Positions 34,333 through 46,428 of a stretch of DNA of 64,000 bases are shown here, one piece after another. Below the pieces are notes generated by a model that saw only the letters and a program-made list of their open reading frames with translations, did no database searches and was not told the DNA's origin. Where the stretch lies: positions 31,513 to 95,512 of the forward strand of contig CANNZV010002509.1 in assembly GCA_947561585.1 (NCBI GenBank). Direction: 5' to 3'. Source of the DNA: Caprella mutica. Lineage: Eukaryota; Arthropoda; Malacostraca; Amphipoda; Caprellidae. A program made the translations under genes and the position numbers. Within the stretch, counting starts at the first letter, position 1; each line of letters starts with the position of its first letter.

Positions 34333-34958
34333 AATAGGAGAAAATTAGAATCGTACTATACGCATGGATAGGATAACACTTTAAATAGAGCATATGAAGT
34401 TCCTTAGTAAATAGTCCCTATAGTTAATAAGATTGTCAAAATTTAAATGTTAAAAAAAATTATAAATTAGGATATGTATCATGATTACGAGTAGGTAGAT
34501 TATAAGTCGCTTGTTTTCCAATAAATGTTACCCCTGAAGACGGATATCACGAAGATTTCTGAAAGCTTGGGAAAATTCAAACTACTTCTTGTTGAGTTCT
34601 TCATCCTACATAATGCAGCAACCAAGGAGTCCTCTATTTTCTACAATCATACAATTTTCTTGTTGGCTAATATTTAAATCAAATATAAAAATAACCCTAA
34701 AATAGGGAGGGGTATTTGAATAGATTCTTAGTTCACATCCCTACATGAAATAGGGATGTGAACTAGGAATTTGCCACAAATGGTAATAAGACTGAAGTAT
34801 GGATCAAATTTTCATATAATTGTAGTACTGTAAACATTTAATTTCCCAACCCCGAAAAATCACTTAGTAATTTTTCGAGATTGGGAATAGGGATCATTGG
34901 GATGATTGTAAAGGAGTGAAATCATTGGGGTGCAGATTGTACAGGAGTGAAATCACTG
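34333..34958. repeat. Repeat B (first part), carries the empty sites
   Basis: Reverse complement of 13640-14073 plus 17592-17613 plus 18425-18465, without piggyBac and without the solo LTR. TTAA occurs once (34381-34384) and CCATG once (on the minus strand near 34364-34368). It also shows the unfilled TAA target of the Harbinger MITE present in repeat C (CCCTAAAATAGG, about 34696). It runs into a 31-bp tandem repeat and is then split by the CACTG element. It resumes at 38600. Confidence 0.9.
34905..34958. repeat. 31-bp tandem repeat, left portion
   Basis: The unit GATTGTACAGGAGTGAAATC + ATTGGGGTGCA occurs here about 1.7 times and continues at 38604-38700 with about three more units. The array is therefore interrupted by the 3.6-kb element between. 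Confidence 0.85.
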
Positions 34959-37900
34959 CACTGAGAGAAATAATTTTTGGACATCAAACAATACACTGTA
35001 GTTTAACTCATTGTGGGTTGATTATGCGCTAAAGTAGTTAATTCCAGTAATGTGCTAGGTGTAGATGAACTACAGCATGTGGTTTAATTCTCTAGTCAGT
35101 ATAAACTCACAAAATGTAGGTAAAATTTTATATTTCTGTGGTTAGCAATACGCATCATCTATGTCAGTTCACCTTACCTACAATACAAATCAAAATTAAA
35201 CTTGCATGTGGGTAAATTATTTTCCTTTGTCAGTATATATAACCATCGTCTATGTAGTTAGAGTATTACTATGAAATTATTAATCACATGTATGTAAATT
35301 TAATGTAAATCAGGCGGGAAACTGGAGTGGCGCGTCAGTCTCAGTAAAATATCAAAGAAGGTAGGTGTGTAATTTGGTAGTAACCTTAATTTAATTTCAA
35401 CTATGTCCAGTGCTTAAATTTATAGAAATAGCTATATATATCAGAACATAAAATAGGCTAGAAAAGTTTTGTGTGATCAATTCATTCTGAAAAATAGAAA
35501 ATCAGCCTACCTATTTATAATTGGAAAAGGTCCAAGGCAGAATCTCCAATACCTTGCAGCATAGCCTTTAGGTAGCTGACTATAATCTTTAGTTTGCTCT
35601 AGCCTCTACTTCTAGGGTGCTTGTATGTAATATAATCCTAATTACAATATAATATATTGGTGTAAACTTTTTGAAGTCTCTGTCAGACTGTCTACCACAG
35701 TGTCACTCTTAATTTCTGACTCTCTGCCATGGCCAGATTGCAGAAACTGGTAGTGTGCTTTCTAAGAAATCCTCTATGTTTTCCTTCTCTTCTAAGAAAA
35801 ATACATGTATATAAGAGAAGAAATCAATAACTGTTTGCACAGATAATGTTAAAATACAGACTGATGCCAAAGTAAAATTATGTGGTCCATGAACTCTCCA
35901 ATTTTTTCACCAGTTCTCCCAGATTGTATTTGATGGTAAACTTGGTTGTTTTTTCTTTTCTCATAAATTAATATTCTTTATATATCACTATTTTGCCTTT
36001 AATATTGTGAGTGAAAATTGCTAAATCAATAATATTAGTCAGTTATCTAGTGTATGGAAGACTAGCCAATTAAATTAATTTGTTTGCTGGCTTTTTCAAG
36101 ATTTTTTTTTTGAAAAGTAAGAGTACCTAGTTCTGTGCACCACTTACAGACTAATAATTATCTTCTAAATTTCATAATTATCTCTGATGACTTGATTGTT
36201 CTGTTGGCAGTCTGCAGAATATGGAATATTTTTTATCCTTTTCTGTGAAAATTATCTTTAGGTTTCTTTTACTTTTATTTCAATGAGAAGTTGAGAACAA
36301 TAATCAAAATAGATTTTTTTGAGATCAGTTTCTATGGACTTTGATATATGATGATCAGTTAATGGGATTTTTAAAATTCAGTGCATTTAATATATTCAAT
36401 TGTAACCTGTATGCCAAGTAGATTTTTAAATAGTGTATTCTTTACTATCAAATATTTTAATTTAAACACCAGACTACTGAAACTGGTAAATTGTTCTAAA
36501 ATTCTCTATTTTGCATTCTGTTTTCAACAAAATAAATTTAAATTGAAGAAAATAAGTATTTTTTGCACAGAAAATATTTAAAAAATTAATATTCAGCAGA
36601 TTTGATTTGAGATAGTTACTTTCTGGCTCTTGGTAACAATTTAATTAATTGGGACTGAAATGCTCTCTGAAATCAACCTAAATTTCAGAATCTCCCACTG
36701 CTTCTATAGAATTTTAACTTTTTATAGATACCATGACTTTCATATGGCTCTTTTTCAGAGAAATATGATATGAATTTTTGGTAACAGTAGCTACAAAGTG
36801 ATTGAAATTCAGTAGCCAGTACTACTTCTTTACATTTAATTCTATGTTGTCATCAATAGCTGCATGATAGCTAATTGATTATTTTTCTCATTCAATTATA
36901 TTCATTCTCTGCTTTCAAATCTACTATATTTAATTCTAATTTAGGGAAGTCCATTGGATAAAGGAAATATGTTCATGCTGTTACCTAATCTAAGACTGTT
37001 TATATCTCTTGCGGATGATTATTTTAACAATTAAGTCAATTATCATTATATTCATTGTGAATTTTAGTTTATTTGCTAATCATTGCTACATAGCTAGTCA
37101 GTAATTAGCTTTAATCTCTCAATTGTACTAACTATTCTCAACAATTTCTTAATTCCATATTTTTTGCAGACACCAGAGACATTCTAATGAAGACTTTTGG
37201 GGTGGCTGGCCTACTTTTGCTAACATCATCACAACAACAAGAGATTGAGGCCAACTACTGCTGATGTTGGTGTTAACTTTTAGAGGTAAGTTTCTGTAAG
37301 TTTAACCTATTTATTTGACTTTAGCTAACTATGAATGAGAAGATCTTCATTAATTGATGCTTTGTAATTTTCTTTTCAGTCATATGGCTAACTATTGAAG
37401 AGGATAGCTTGGCTAGAGAAGTAATCTTCCTTCTTAGTCTCATTCCAGCCACCCATCTTCAAAGTCTTCTGAAGTTGATCAATATTATGTTTCCTCTGAT
37501 GACATTATGTTTTGGGTGCCAACACTTTTTGAAGGCGATTGATGTAGCCTTTTAAACTATTCCAAGTTTTGAGTTTGCAATATTGCAAGGAGTGCTGAAA
37601 CATTTTTTTACTTTACTGTGAACATCATTGTACGATATTCTTTCAATGTTATGTTATGAAAGCTCCATGCGTCACTGTTTTGGTGAGTCGCTTTGAGAAA
37701 TAGCTAGCTGTGAACAATTCAGTTCATGAACTACTAAATGACTTTTTATTTGTTTGGGTACTTAAATCTTAAGTTGCAGTTTCTTCTTTGATGGTGTAAT
37801 CTCAAATTTAGTAATCTATTAAATGAGTTAATAGAATTGTTATATTTCTTGAATATTTTATTCATGTTTAATAATACATAAATTGGTAACTTCTTCAATT

Positions 37901-38599
37901 TTTATAGCTTCTGAGAAACTATTATAATTTTCTACTTACTAATGTTTACCAAGAAATGTGTGTTTCTGAAATTGTACATTTTATATTAAATGTAATTAAT
38001 TAATTTTGAGTTTTATTACAATGATTTGTTAAATATGGAAAGATTTGCCAAATATCCAATTTAATTATTTATATTGTATCTATTTTAACTAACTTAACAC
38101 AAGTATTATCACTCTATATTTATTAGTTAATCTTCATGCTGTATTATATATGAATTTGATTACTACAGTATTTTGTAATTGAGTGTAGCTAAAGTAAACA
38201 TTATCCAAGTGGCTAAAATAAAATGCATGTAGGTAAAATTGCTTAGCGACTGTAGTTTGAAGGATTAGTTTATCAGTTAAAATTCTTTTACATGAGGTTT
38301 GAATTGCATGCATGTTGGTAAAATAGACAACCAGCTGTAGTTTAATTAATAAGCATGTAGGTAATGTTTAACCACATCTGTGGTTTAAATTGCTTGTATG
38401 TAGGTAAAATAGACATTCAGCTGTAGTTCGAATGGTGATAGATGTAGGTAAGATAAAGTACATGCATGTAGGTAAAATTACATTATAAATTCATGATGTT
38501 TGATTCAAACCACAGCTGTGGTATGGTTTAAAAACGACCAACATTGTGGTTTGTATGAAACTATATATAGGTTCGGTTAAGTACACTTTTCTTTCAGTG
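34959..38599. mobile_element. 3.6-kb CACTG-ended non-autonomous DNA transposon
   Basis: The left end is CACTGAGAGAAATAA and the right end is TTTTCTTTCAGTG, giving an inverted repeat CACTGA(G/A)AGAAA. It splits a 31-bp tandem array, which proves the insertion. Both subterminal regions are packed with short motifs: CTGTAGTTT/C (34994, 38248, 38335, 38420 and inverted near 35068) and ATGTAGGTAA (35116, 38226, 38347, 38399, 38440, 38467, inverted near 35175). Such arrays are typical of transposase-binding regions in CACTA/CMC-type elements. No transposase frame is present. Exon-like blocks with splice signals lie at 37170-37560. The exact target duplication is not resolved. Confidence 0.75.
37170..37560 (+). 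pseudogene. Exon-like remnant inside the CACTG element
   Basis: TATTTTTTGCAG at 37159-37170 is followed by a stretch with one decayed frame (RHSNEDFWGGWPTFANIITT) ending at GAG|GTAAGT (37285). A second acceptor, TCTTTTCAG (37379), opens IWLTIEEDSLAREVIFLLSL and IPATHLQSLLKLINIMF to a stop. The two-exon look and good splice signals suggest a dead transposase or a captured gene piece. I do not recognise the protein. Confidence 0.3.
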
Positions 38600-38760
38600 T
38601 GTGGTGCGGATTGTACAGGAGTGAAATCATTGGGGTGCAGATTGTACAGGAGTGAAATCATTGGGGTGCAGATTGTACAGGAGTGAAATCATTGGGGGTG
38701 AGGACTGTAAAGGAATGAACTTGGGCGCTGATTCTACAGGTAATATTGAAGTAAATTAGT
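38600..38760. repeat. 31-bp tandem repeat, right portion, and repeat B remainder
   Basis: Three units of GGTGCAGATTGTACAGGAGT-type sequence (38604-38700), then a diverged unit to about 38740. It continues the array broken at 34958. Confidence 0.85.
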
Positions 38761-39385
38761 AATATTAAAGTAGAAAAATATAATAATGAAACAGTTGGTA
38801 GTCATATGTAAACATGTTTGGAACTTGTCGCGTAGGGTAGGGTGTGGTGCTACTTTTTAGCCCGTGTTACAGACAGGACTTTGAATCTCTTGATCAAAAT
38901 GTCCCTGATTGTTATAATCGTTATCGATTAATTAATCATTTTATAGGTATTTGGCTACCAAAATTTTAATTTGCCTTCCCAACTTGAATGACCTACTTAT
39001 GTGAGGTCATTAATTATTGAATACTTTTCACAGCCCTGTGCCAATTATCTCTCGAACCAGTACTGACTGGTCCGAGGATTACCGACCACTATAATTATAA
39101 TTATTCTAATGAGAATTGTACTTGGTCTGGTTTGGAGGCGTAAACTAAATGTATAGTCATTATTCACAAAAGGAATGTGGAGAATTGTACGAAAATTATT
39201 TATTTTACCTGGCATATATATCTAAAAAATTTAGGGGTACATAGTTAGGTATCACAACGGTAAAGCGGTACAAACTAAAAAAAGGTTGGGAAACCCTGAT
39301 TTAGATAAATAACAGTTTCGTCACAATTGTAGATATCTAGTGGCCGATAATGGAAGTCTTCATCATCAAGTCTTTTTCAGCAGTT
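38761..39385. other. Unassigned region with one hAT-like end
   Basis: No gene. On the minus strand CAGGGTTTCCCAACC (39284-39298) looks like a hAT terminus, but I found no matching left end or 8-bp duplication. Confidence 0.35.
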
Positions 39386-39394
39386 GAAAATATT

Positions 39395-40700
39395 CGTGCG
39401 CGGAAAATTGCCACTAGGAAGATTGCCACCGGGAAATCTGCCACTGTTGGAAAACTGTCACCCGGAAGATTGCCACTATTAAATATATTTAACAAATTAA
39501 AAATATATTTTACTCTGTAAGAAAATATCGAACTGAATACAAAAGTATTCGAATTTTATGTGAATAAAATTTTCAGTGACAAACGAAAAAAAAAATATTT
39601 GAGTCAATAAAAAAAATAACGAACTGAATACAAAAGTATTCAAATGTTTAAAAAAATGTTCACTGTTCGTTCATCTTTTATTGATAAGTTAAAAAAAACT
39701 TTAACCTTGAAACAATCGATGAGCCTGAGAGGCACATTTCGGTTTGAAATATTTAAGCATAATTTGATAACTAATTGATTTGAGTTACTGAAATTCTTTG
39801 ACTTTTATTGTCTATGACGCAACTATTCATAGTATGATTAAATAATTGAGAGAGGGACACAATCCACAACATCTACATTTATGAATAGGAAAGAGAAACT
39901 AAGAAATAGATAAAACACCTTTCAGTTACATAATGTAAGCTACCATAACTATTTAACCGTGGAAATAATTAATCTGTTACCATATCAATGGATCGTACAA
40001 AAAAAAATGTAACGTGACACAACAGTATGGACCACAAAAACGAACACACGAATTAAACTGGGTATTACTTCCAAAGAAATAAAAATATTTTAATTCTTTT
40101 TATAGCATAAAGTTCAAAAAATATATTCTTATCACTCTATAGAGTCTAGCAAATGACGTGAAATTGGTAATATTATAATTCTGAATATAATACAAAAAGA
40201 ATTAAAATAACGATTTACTCCAAAGTTATTAGCAGTTTAATTAGAGATTCCTCTTTCGTGGTCCATTCTGCACACAAGAATAAACATTATAAAGATACTA
40301 AGTGTATTTTAGTGCACTTGTGAATGAGAAAAAATAACTTGACTAAAGTCTAGTAGGTCTGAGAACTTTAAAATGGTTTAACCTCTTAAGAGGACAATTT
40401 AAAATATAAGCTAAGAATTAATTGCGTATCAGCACACTCACACCCACCGACAGAAGAATTACTTAGATTGTAAAACTTGTAAAAATGAGATGTGCTCATT
40501 GTGGAAATTCTTATATTTCAAATTTAGATAAACATTGCATTCAGAATCTATCATTCATTTTTGTGATTTTCGAAAAAAACAGTAAATTTATTATATAAGT
40601 ATGGTGGCAATTTTCCGGGTAGCAATCTTCCCACCGTGGCAATTTTACCAGTGGCAGTTTTCCCGGTGGCAATCTTCCCAGTGGCAATTTTCCTAGCACC
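39395..40700. mobile_element. MULE-type foldback MITE with 9-bp target duplication
   Basis: 1306 bp, flanked by the 9-bp duplication GAAAATATT (39386-39394, 40701-40709), the length expected for Mutator-like elements. The ends are inverted: GTGCGCGGAAAATTGCCACT at the left and AGTGGCAATTTTCCTAGCAC at the right. Inside them the motif GGAAGATTGCCAC recurs as short tandem units in both arms (39410-39480, 40605-40690). The interior (39745-39830) resembles part of the long arms of the MULE at 18466-29158 (TGATAACTAATTGATTTGAG), linking the two families. No coding region. Confidence 0.88.
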
Positions 40701-40724
40701 GAAAATATTTTCCACTATCAAGTA

Positions 40725-40792
40725 ATGGACAACTAAAGTGTCAATAAGGATTGAAAAACAGGAGGGGGGGGGGAGGCTTATGACCTACACCC
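40725..40792. mobile_element. G/C-tract foldback element, terminal fragment
   Basis: AAAGTGTCAATAAGGATTGA leads into a G run and GGCTTATGACCTACACCC. Only the last about 70 bp of the element remains. Confidence 0.7.
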
Positions 40793-41136
40793 GTCGCATG
40801 GAGAGCTTTCCTCTATCTAGGCTATCATGTTTTCGTAACGAAGTGTAGTCTGGATGACGCTTCTTGAAGCCCATCCACCATTTTTGGCAGAAAGATTATT
40901 CCAATATAGTTTTGTCAATGCAACATGCGTCAATAAGTATTTGGTTAATGGAAAGGCTCTGAGCGCCTTGTACTACAGTACTCTATGTACTCACAGAGGC
41001 TCCATTCTTGTTCTTCTGACAAAGCTGTTGGCCTTCCACCACCTTCACAATCTTATTTTACTTTTCCTTTCAGACGATCGGATAAAGTTTTCCGAGGTGC
41101 ATTAAATGTTTTCGCAGCTTCAGACATATTCATTCT
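40793..41136 (-). pseudogene. pogo-type transposase fragment, psq and CENPB regions
   Basis: On the minus strand, MNMSEAAKTFNAPRKTLSDR with LKGKVK (about 41130-41050) is a pipsqueak-type helix-turn-helix. It is followed by a stop and then GGRPTALSEEQEWSLCEYIE (about 41040-40980), the start of a CENPB-type helix-turn-helix. After a frameshift the frame reads PLTKYLLTHVALTKLYWNN and NGGWASRSVI. This is the DNA-binding N-terminal half of a pogo/Tigger transposase. A stop, a shift and truncation on both sides by G/C-tract elements make it dead. It is not obviously the missing half of the 2440-4303 pseudogene, though both are interrupted by the same element family. Confidence 0.7.
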
Positions 41137-41547
41137 GGGGTACGGTCAAGAGCCCCCCCCGGTCATGAGCACCCTAGGTCATAAGCCCCCGGTCACGAGA
41201 CCCCCCCCCCCCCCTCCCTGTTTTTTTAATCCTTATTTACCTAGTTAAACAAATGAAGGACTACTTAGATAGAAATAACTGAGAGTTGCTAATGTAGTTT
41301 GTTGTACTGCACACTTCATGATTGTTTAATGACCTGGCAGGGGGGTTCGGGGGGCGGCACGCCCCCCGATATACATATATTTTATGTCTAATGAACTTCA
41401 AAAGTGTCAATAAGGATTAAATAATATAGGTAAATAAGGATTTAAAAACAGGGGGGCTCATGACCGGGGGGGGGGGGGGGGCTTATGACCTAGGGGGGCT
41501 CATGACCGAGGGGGGCTTATGACCGGGGGGGCTCATGACCTACACCC
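41137..41547. mobile_element. G/C-tract foldback element, full copy
   Basis: Runs from GGGGTACGGTCAAGAGCCCC to CATGACCTACACCC. The array at the right end has at least four units separated by G runs of up to 16. The central GC hairpin (GGGGGGCGGCACGCCCCCC) is at about 41348-41366. The left flank is the pogo fragment and the right flank is a CRE repeat, so no duplication can be checked. Confidence 0.8.
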
Positions 41548-41760
41548 GTTTCCACTGACGTCAGCACTCTGATTCAACTTCTAGCCAATCAGCGTTAATG
41601 AATACCAACAACTTAGTGTTGTCAAAGACAATATCGTACCTACATAGGTTTATACTCGCTTGGTGTACCCAAGGAAGTTATAGTACTGGAACTATAACAA
41701 CGTCTATCAGCTACATTATCAGGTCTGTTTTTCAGTCACGCCATATTAATGGAATAAATT
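41548..41760. repeat. CRE/CCAAT repeat fragment
   Basis: TGACGTCA (41556-41563) and CCAAT (41585-41589), 21 bp apart, as at 8679/8708. AAAGACAATATCGTACCTAC and GGTTTATACTCGCTTGGTGT follow, as in the foldback at 7880-9770. Single arm only. Confidence 0.7.
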
Positions 41761-42031
41761 AATCATTAAAATATCTTAAATTTATTTAGAAAAATACATA
41801 CTAAATATACATGAGAACTATTCGATGAATGACGAAGTTAAGTATATTTATCAATTTAAGAAATATTTATCATTTCTTATCATACATTATATATTCAAAC
41901 GATACTAAAATCAATTTATTTACTTATTCAGCCTAGCTAATTTATGATAAAATAATATTACTTTCAAATTTTCTCAAAGTTCATTTCTAGTAGCTAGCTA
42001 CCTATAATATTAATAGTTATTTTATTCTTAC
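41761..42031. other. Intronic or unassigned AT-rich sequence
   Basis: Downstream (minus strand) of MULE exon 3. Further catalytic exons would be expected here or beyond, but none is seen before the CRE repeat. Confidence 0.4.
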
Positions 42032-42227
42032 CATGTCATGAACAATGGCATGTACAGTCAGCAGTTGGCTGAACATGGATGGCACCGTCTTGAAAGTGCC
42101 ATCCATGTGTAGCTCACTGGAAGTCACACTTGCCAGTGTGGGTGAAATGAAAATAAAATTTTCTCCAGCTTCGTTCAGGTTTTGCCTGACATGATAAAAG
42201 GTATCCCCCCGGATACTAGTTGAAAAT
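42032..42227 (-). pseudogene. MULE transposase exon 3, copy 2
   Basis: Minus-strand exon between TTAACAG and GTAAG. It encodes RFSTSIRGDTFYHVRQNL, ENFIFISPTLASVTSSELHM and DGTFKTVPSMFSQLLTVHA. The Asp of DGTFKTVP is the first catalytic acid in MULE-type transposases. The exon is open and parallels 21498-21693. The gene is 3'-truncated, because later exons were replaced by unrelated repeats at 41760 and below. Confidence 0.78.
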
Positions 42228-42563
42228 CTGTTAAGAAAATCGTAAATAATTATATTTAAATTATATTAGTATCATAGTATGATATTTTTGAATCAATTTT
42301 TTTATTGGCGATTAAATAATATAAGCAATGAACAACTTACTTCAATACAGGACAATCATAAAACAAAATAATGTTCATTGAATTATCTATTTATTGATCA
42401 AATAAAGGATGTTTATGCAATTTGAGGTTAGTTTAATAATGAAACTAACATCATTTTTTAAATATTTACAATCTATTATCTGTCCAAAGGCCATTACTTC
42501 TACATCACACCCTTTGATCCATTTTACATTTAAATCATATAATATATAATGAATAACACCTAC

Positions 42564-42689
42564 CTGTCTTCAGAATTTAGAATCATTTGCAGCTCTTCGG
42601 TGTTGGAAGGAGCTGCTGGCATAAGCTTCCTTCTCTTCTTCCGCATCGAATTCTCAATTTCAGAGAAATTACCGGTGCCGAGGGGGAAC
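42564..42689 (-). pseudogene. MULE transposase exon 2, copy 2
   Basis: Minus-strand exon with acceptor TTTTAAG and donor GTAGGT. It encodes FPLGTGNFSEIENSMRKKRR and KLMPAAPSNTEELQMILNSE, a basic linker between the FLYWCH finger and the catalytic domain. The intron between this exon and exon 1 holds the 5.8-kb pogo element. Confidence 0.75.
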
Positions 42690-43286
42690 CTTAAAAGTAC
42701 ATCAATAAAAAGTATATAAATGAAAAATTCAACTTGGTGGATTAAGAGATAGAGTAATCACCCAATTACCGAACGAACCCAGTTTCCGAACAGTATATAA
42801 TAACCCATTAATAATAATAATAACCAGTGGTTGATTTGGTTTGTGAGAGTAAGATGTGAATATTAGGTTCAGTGAAGTGTGTTTGTGAAATGTTTCAGGA
42901 TATAAGAGTGCCGTATGTGATATAGGAGTCATTTAAAGTTACACTGGTGAATAAGATCAAGTAATTCGGCACATCGTGATAAGAAACATGTATAAAAATT
43001 TGCCGATTTATCTTCCCATTAGCGCTCTATCAGATTTGTTATGATTCGTTGACCGCATTCATAATGTAAACAAACCACTGTGACAAACAAATGACGATCC
43101 TTCGAAATTAATTCGATTCATAGCTTGTTCGGTAAATGGGTTCAAATAATATACTGAACACAGATTCCGAACAACCTGTTAGGAAATATGGGATGCGATC
43201 TATATTATCGAATATGATACAAATTATTGATTTTCAATGCTTTTCTCTTCAGATAATTGATACCTTATTCAAACAGATAGTAAATA

Positions 43287-43458
43287 ATGAAAAAAACAAA
43301 ATTAAAATCTTACACTGAGAATGATGTACTCAATGCAATTGCCGAAATCCAAGCAGGAACAATAAAATATCGACAAGCCGCACAGAAATACAAGGTTCCC
43401 ATTTCAACTTTGTGCGATAAAATAAAACACCGCATTCCACTTGTACCATCGAGAACTG
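43287..43458 (+). CDS. pogo transposase exon 1, psq helix-turn-helix
   Basis: Starts at ATG 43287 and ends at the donor ACTG|GTAAAT (43459). It encodes KSYTENDVLNAIAEIQAGTI and YRQAAQKYKVPISTLCDKIK, a pipsqueak-type helix-turn-helix that binds the element ends in this family, followed by PLVPSRTG, which normally leads into a CENPB-type domain. The exon is intact. The next exon begins about 0.8 kb downstream, but I could not place its acceptor exactly. Confidence 0.82.
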
Positions 43459-44270
43459 GTAAATATTATCTTTCATATTAAAATGATTTAATCCATACTG
43501 TATATTATAATATTCATTGCTCCAAATATATTAAAGGTCCCCTCCAAGCAAATATTTTTATTGTCTTTTTCAACGATGCTAATGTTTCTTATCATTTTGC
43601 TGCAAACTGCATTGAATTTGGTAGCATATTTTTAATTTTATATGCTTTTAAAGATTTTTACAATCAAAAATCTACAAAACCTACTTTACTTCCGACTTAC
43701 TAATTTAAGAAATTTTCAGCCTGAAGAAAAAGAATGTACACCATTTGTTTTGATTGTCAACTAGGTATTAGGTTTAATAAATCCATTTAATATTCGTATA
43801 AAGGTATATAATTGTATGAACTTATAATAGAAACGTTTATATATTTTAGGAAAGAATTAATATCTATAATAATGGCCGAAAACGCATGGTTTGTTTATAA
43901 AATTCAAATTTGTAATCAAAACAAAGAGTGTGCAATCTTCTTCTTGAGCATCAGATTAGTGATTCGCTCAATTGTTGCTCACAGAATACTAAAAAACTTC
44001 AAAAACAAATTATACAATATATAATGAACCGAATTGTATGCAGTTTACAGAATAATGATCGTAGACCTTAGTTCTATAATATTATGTTATAAAGTCATTT
44101 TTTTCCCGGAGCCTGGAGAGGACCATTAAAAGTTATAATTGAAGAAATCTGTATAAGCTAATAATTGATGAAAGAAAAACTTGCAGTTGATATTTGATAT
44201 ATAGATATATTAGTTGTGTACATATATTAAGATAATATTTATTATATTACATTACATCATTCAATTATTT

Positions 44271-46428
44271 AATCTTTCCGACGACCAAGAATGGAGGCTG
44301 GTAAATTGGTTATTGACCATGTCCAAAATTGGATATGGAATCAGCAGAAATGAAATTCCTTTTCTTGTCAAGGATCTTTTGGATAAGGCAGAGAGAGATG
44401 GTTATGTGATTGAAGAAGGCAAGAAATTCATCGAAAATAAGCCTAGCAAAAATTGGGTTGCTCGATTCCTTGCTCGCCATCCACAAATTAGTCCTAGGAC
44501 ATCGGAAAATCTCGGTTTCCAACGAACATTCGTGACCGAAAATAAAATTAGGGAATGGTTCGATGATCTCCAGAAATTCTTACTCAATGAGCATCAAATT
44601 CATGCGTCAGATTTCTTTAAGAGAGACAATGCTCATAGAGTCTTTAACATTGATGAGAGTGGCTTTCCTCTGCAGGGCACCAATCATCGCTTACAAGTGA
44701 TTGCAGAGAAAGGCTCCAAAAACGTATATCGTGTTGCTCCAGACACCAAGGAACAAGTCACGGTATTAGCCTGTGTAGCTGCAAATGGAGCTTTCGAAAA
44801 TCCACTTGTCGTTTTCCCTGGAGTTCGTACTCCAAAATTTACAAACTTGAACTCTGTTAATCCTGACGACTATTCGCTGGGTTATTCTGCAAACGGTTGG
44901 ATGAACACCTCAGTTTTCTTCACCTGGTTCTCTAGTGTTTTTTACGAAGCCATAAAAGACAGAGTAGAGTTCCCGGTGATCATTTTCTTGGATGGGCACA
45001 CAAGCCACATCAACTTGGAAATATCTGACTTTTGCCAGGAGCGTAACATTATTCTCTATTGCTTCCTCCCACATGCAAGTTTTGTGATGCAACCATTGGA
45101 TGTATCTATCTTCGGACCTTTAAAGAAAAAGTGGAACAAATCAATTGATGACTTCAGAACAATCCACAGGGTATCAATTACACGTTCCCACTTTTTCCCA
45201 GTGTTCGATAAGGCTTGGAAAAGTGCTGTTGCTTCTCCACAGAATGTGATATCCGGGTTCAAATCTTGTGGCTTAATCCCATTCAATGTGGAGAACATCA
45301 ATTATGGAAAACTTCTAAATGCAACATCTGCAAATAAAGCATATGAAGATTCAAATCCCACGAATCATTTGTCACAGGCAAAAGCTTATGAGCGTCTCGG
45401 AATGATCAAAATATTCCAAGTTATTGAAAGATCTCTTTCTAATGATATCAAACGAACGTTTGAAAATCGCATTGAAGAAGATTATGATCTTGAAGACGAC
45501 ACTCACAAAGGAATGCTCTGGAAGATTTATAGAGGTGCGACAGATGCATTGAAGAATATTGATGTGAATAATAACGAAAATGATCAAAATAATGTCGAGA
45601 ACATTACCACTGGATCCGATTACGACAGTACCACAAGAGCTACAAATGAAAGCAGATCGGTCGATTCTCCAAATATTGTATCCTTGCAGACAATTTCCTC
45701 ACCTACTGTAGTAACAGAGTCTACACTACCAGTACCAAGAATGCCACTTGCCTGTCTTGCCACAGAACCGGAGCAACCAGATCCAACAGTTGCTACCTCT
45801 TTAACGACTAACATAATGGATATTGGGCAACCTGGACCAAGTGGCCTGCAACAAAAAGTTGCTCTTAAGACTCCAACTAGAGTACGTGTAGAAAATTACA
45901 ATTATTCGCCATTCAAAAAGTACCTCGTCATACCTGAAAAATTATCATCGGGAAAGAAATCAAAAACTAATGTAAAAGTTCCCTATGCAGTGAGTGGGAA
46001 GGACTTCATGAATAATCAACTAAGGATTCAAAGAGAAAAAGAAAAGCTTGAAGAAGAAAAAGAAAATAGAAAGAGAGAGAGAGGCTAAAAAATTATTGAA
46101 ACTAGAGACTAAGAAAAATAAAGTTGATAAGAAAGGGAAGAAAAGGCTTTTTCCTGAGGAGGAGGATAACTTAATCGATGATATTACTTATGTTGAATCT
46201 GATTCGGATATGGAAGAGCTGCAGGATTTTGATTCGTGCTGTTATGCTTGTCTTGCAAATGACTACCTTAATGAACCAAATTGTTGGATTGGCTGCAATA
46301 AATGCCCAAGGTGGTTCCACAAATCATGTTTGTCAGATGATATTGAACAAATGAGCAGTGATGAGCTTGCCGTTTTCAATTTCATCTGTCAAACATGCTC
46401 AAAGCAGAGAAAATGCATAAAACTATAA
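44271..46428 (+). pseudogene. pogo/Tigger-like transposase with C-terminal PHD finger, one frameshift
   Basis: The frame opens with LSDDQEWRLVNWLLTMSKIG (CENPB-type helix-turn-helix, to about 44510). It continues into a DDE_1 domain with FNIDESG (Asp codon 44652), FLDGHTSH (44991) and MQPLDVSIFGPLKKKW (45099), a DD35D spacing between the last two, then VISGFKSCGLIPFN (about 45250). A low-complexity Ser/Thr linker (45560-45850) and a charged coiled segment follow. In a run of GA repeats near 46072-46086 the frame shifts by one base. The other frame continues the coiled segment into a PHD-type zinc finger, CYAC...CNKCPRWFHKSC...CQTC (46230-46410). Apart from this shift all key residues are present, so the shift may be a recent mutation, a slip, or an assembly error. 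Confidence 0.88.

Noticed and set aside
39238..39298. Complete hAT element ending at 39298
   Set aside because: Only one CAGGGTTTCCC-type end is visible; no partner end or 8-bp duplication was found, so it was noted only as a possible terminus.
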